From Coriobacteriia bacterium (GTDB lineage Bacteria; Actinomycetota; Coriobacteriia; Anaerosomatales; JAHIQC01): DNA of 5,907 nucleotides. Location: positions 1 to 5,907 of the forward strand of contig JAURYZ010000275.1 of the NCBI GenBank assembly GCA_030653635.1, given 5' to 3'. How positions within the stretch are numbered: the first letter of the stretch is position 1; each line of letters starts with the position of its first letter. The translations under genes were made by a program, and so were the position numbers. The notes below the pieces were generated by a model, which worked only from the letters and a program-made list of their open reading frames with translations, was not told where the DNA came from and did no database searches. Shown in pieces: positions 5,128 through 5,907 of the stretch.

Positions 5128-5253
5128 TCATTTGGAAGATGTTCAGCTGTCACCGGTAACCGCGACCTGCTCACCGGCTCAGGTCGCAATCCAGACGAAG
5201 CCGAGGAACTCCTGGACTGGATGAAAAGGAACAAGAGTGTCTGGAGAGCTTAG
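5128..5253 (+). pseudogene. Coding-looking C-terminal remnant of an unidentified small protein
   Basis: Frame 1 is open from after a TGA (5125-5127) to a TAG at 5251-5253. It encodes a very protein-like end, NRDLLTGSGRNPDEAEELL followed by DWMKRNKSVWRA, with GRNP capping an amphipathic helix. It has no ATG, GTG or TTG that could start it. In frame 2 just upstream (about 5087-5148) the translation REYLHIGTELSRLDHLEDVQ also looks protein-like, so a single frameshift near 5150 in a short gene would explain both. I do not recognise the family. The position after the 25-bp palindrome suggests a lost antitoxin or regulator. The gap 5254-5328 beyond it holds nothing I can identify. Confidence 0.35.
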
Positions 5254-5328
5254 CCAGGAGTATGTTGTGGCGCGCTGGTGACGTACTTATCCAGCTGCCT
5301 TGACGATTCCCTGCCGAGGAGGTCCGCT

Positions 5329-5907
5329 CTACCACTCGGGGTAGTCACCCGGCGCCGCAGATGGCCGCTTCTGCAGGTTCATGGCCTTCCATTCGGCAGC
5401 TGGGCTCACCTCAGCTCGCCGAAGAACCTCCGGCCAATGCGAGAACAACAGCTGAGGGGTGTACTGCGACTCTTTGTCGAGTTGACGCAGGTACTCCACC
5501 TCCTCGTCCTCGATGGGTGTCACGTGGTCATCGACGTATAGACTCGCGGCCTTCATCATGTCGCCCAGAGTTGGGCGATCATGCGCTTGCAGAACTGGGT
5601 ACAGATCGCGCTCGATGTCACCCTGACGTCCCGAGAACTTCTCGACCACGGATCCGTCGATCCGGCAGGGAAACGGCATTGACAACGAGGCGTAGTAGAG
5701 ACGCACGCGACGTTGAAGCCGATAGAGCTCGGGATCTCCGTAGGCCATCTTCATCGGCAACTCAGCCGCTTGGATGCGCTAGATGTCGTAGAGGTCCCGG
5801 ACCGCCAGGCGGTCGAACAAGGCTTTCGTCTTGCCCGCCACAAGTTCAGGCAGAGCGAGTGTTGTCACAGTCGTCTCCGGCGAGCAGCTGGTACAGACCG
5901 CGGCTTC
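5329..5907 (-). pseudogene. AbiEii-type nucleotidyltransferase toxin, C-terminal part, with in-frame TAG (5' end outside window)
   Basis: Reading leftwards from the window edge, 42 codons end in LALPELVAGKTKALFDRLAV then RDLYDI, the AbiEii/AbiGii motif K-x2-Al-x2-R-x3-RDlyD that carries the catalytic Lys and Asp. A TAG follows at 5781-5779, and the same frame continues for 149 codons: RIQAAELPMKMAYGDPEL, LYYASLSMPFP, GDIERDLYPVL and the family-like tail EYLRQLDKESQYTPQLLF to WKAMNL, with its stop TAG at 5331-5329. AbiEii toxins are nucleotidyltransferases that modify tRNA or other targets, paired with an AbiEi antitoxin that normally lies immediately upstream, here beyond the edge. The GSxxxG / SDxDL motif also lies outside. 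The homologues I recall have an aromatic such as Tyr where TAG stands, one base change away. The visible lesion would remove the C-terminal domain, so the gene is probably inactive. Confidence 0.82.

Noticed and set aside
5010..5234. Minus-strand open frame of 74 codons in the region without an intact gene
   Set aside because: It runs through the palindrome and opposite the more protein-like plus-strand remnant. The composition (SRSSSASSGL) is typical of a shadow frame and no SD was seen.

Overview
High-GC bacterial DNA with strong Shine-Dalgarno (SD) sites, frequent GTG/TTG starts and actinobacterial-looking protein families. I would place it in Actinomycetota, perhaps a Coriobacteriia-like lineage, but no marker gene fixes the taxon. 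The left end is ordinary chromosome. Nearly everything from about 900 to the right edge is a cluster of toxin-antitoxin (TA) or defence-type modules, several of them decayed.

Layout. 3-116 (+): C-terminal tail of an unidentified gene. 202-864 (+): peptide methionine sulfoxide reductase MsrA with a lipoprotein signal, plus a well-formed internal start. 907-1667 (+): a VapBC module, consisting of a GTACGACC repeat operator, a ribbon-helix-helix antitoxin and a PIN-domain toxin that overlap by 8 bp. 1767-2790 (-), convergent with VapC: a winged-helix/minimal nucleotidyltransferase (MNT) gene followed by an overlapping HEPN gene, with a promoter whose spacer and start codon are covered by two 17-bp palindromes. 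2923-4109 (-): a Phd/YefM-like antitoxin with a long C-terminal extension, coupled by a 4-bp overlap to an unfamiliar protein with weak GNAT-like features. The upstream region of this pair carries TGTAC motifs every 9 bp. 4267-4923 (+), divergent: a DUF3800 gene broken by one in-frame TAG. 4924-5328: no intact gene, but a three-way-junction inverted repeat or terminator, a second hairpin, a 25-bp palindrome and a coding-looking remnant. 5329-5907 (-): C-terminal half of an AbiEii-type nucleotidyltransferase toxin, also broken by an in-frame TAG, whose 5' end lies outside the window.

How it fits together. The intact pairs (VapBC, MNT-HEPN, Phd plus partner) have the compact overlapping layout of autoregulated TA operons, and each has its own unrelated repeat or palindrome operator. 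The right-hand side looks like an eroding part of the same island. The most unusual items are the Phd-plus-unknown pair, the operator-embedded and probably leaderless promoter of the MNT-HEPN operon, the HEPN protein lacking a canonical R-x4-6-H motif, and the paired amber interruptions. TAG is also the ordinary stop of at least five genes here, so decay is a likelier reading than recoding.
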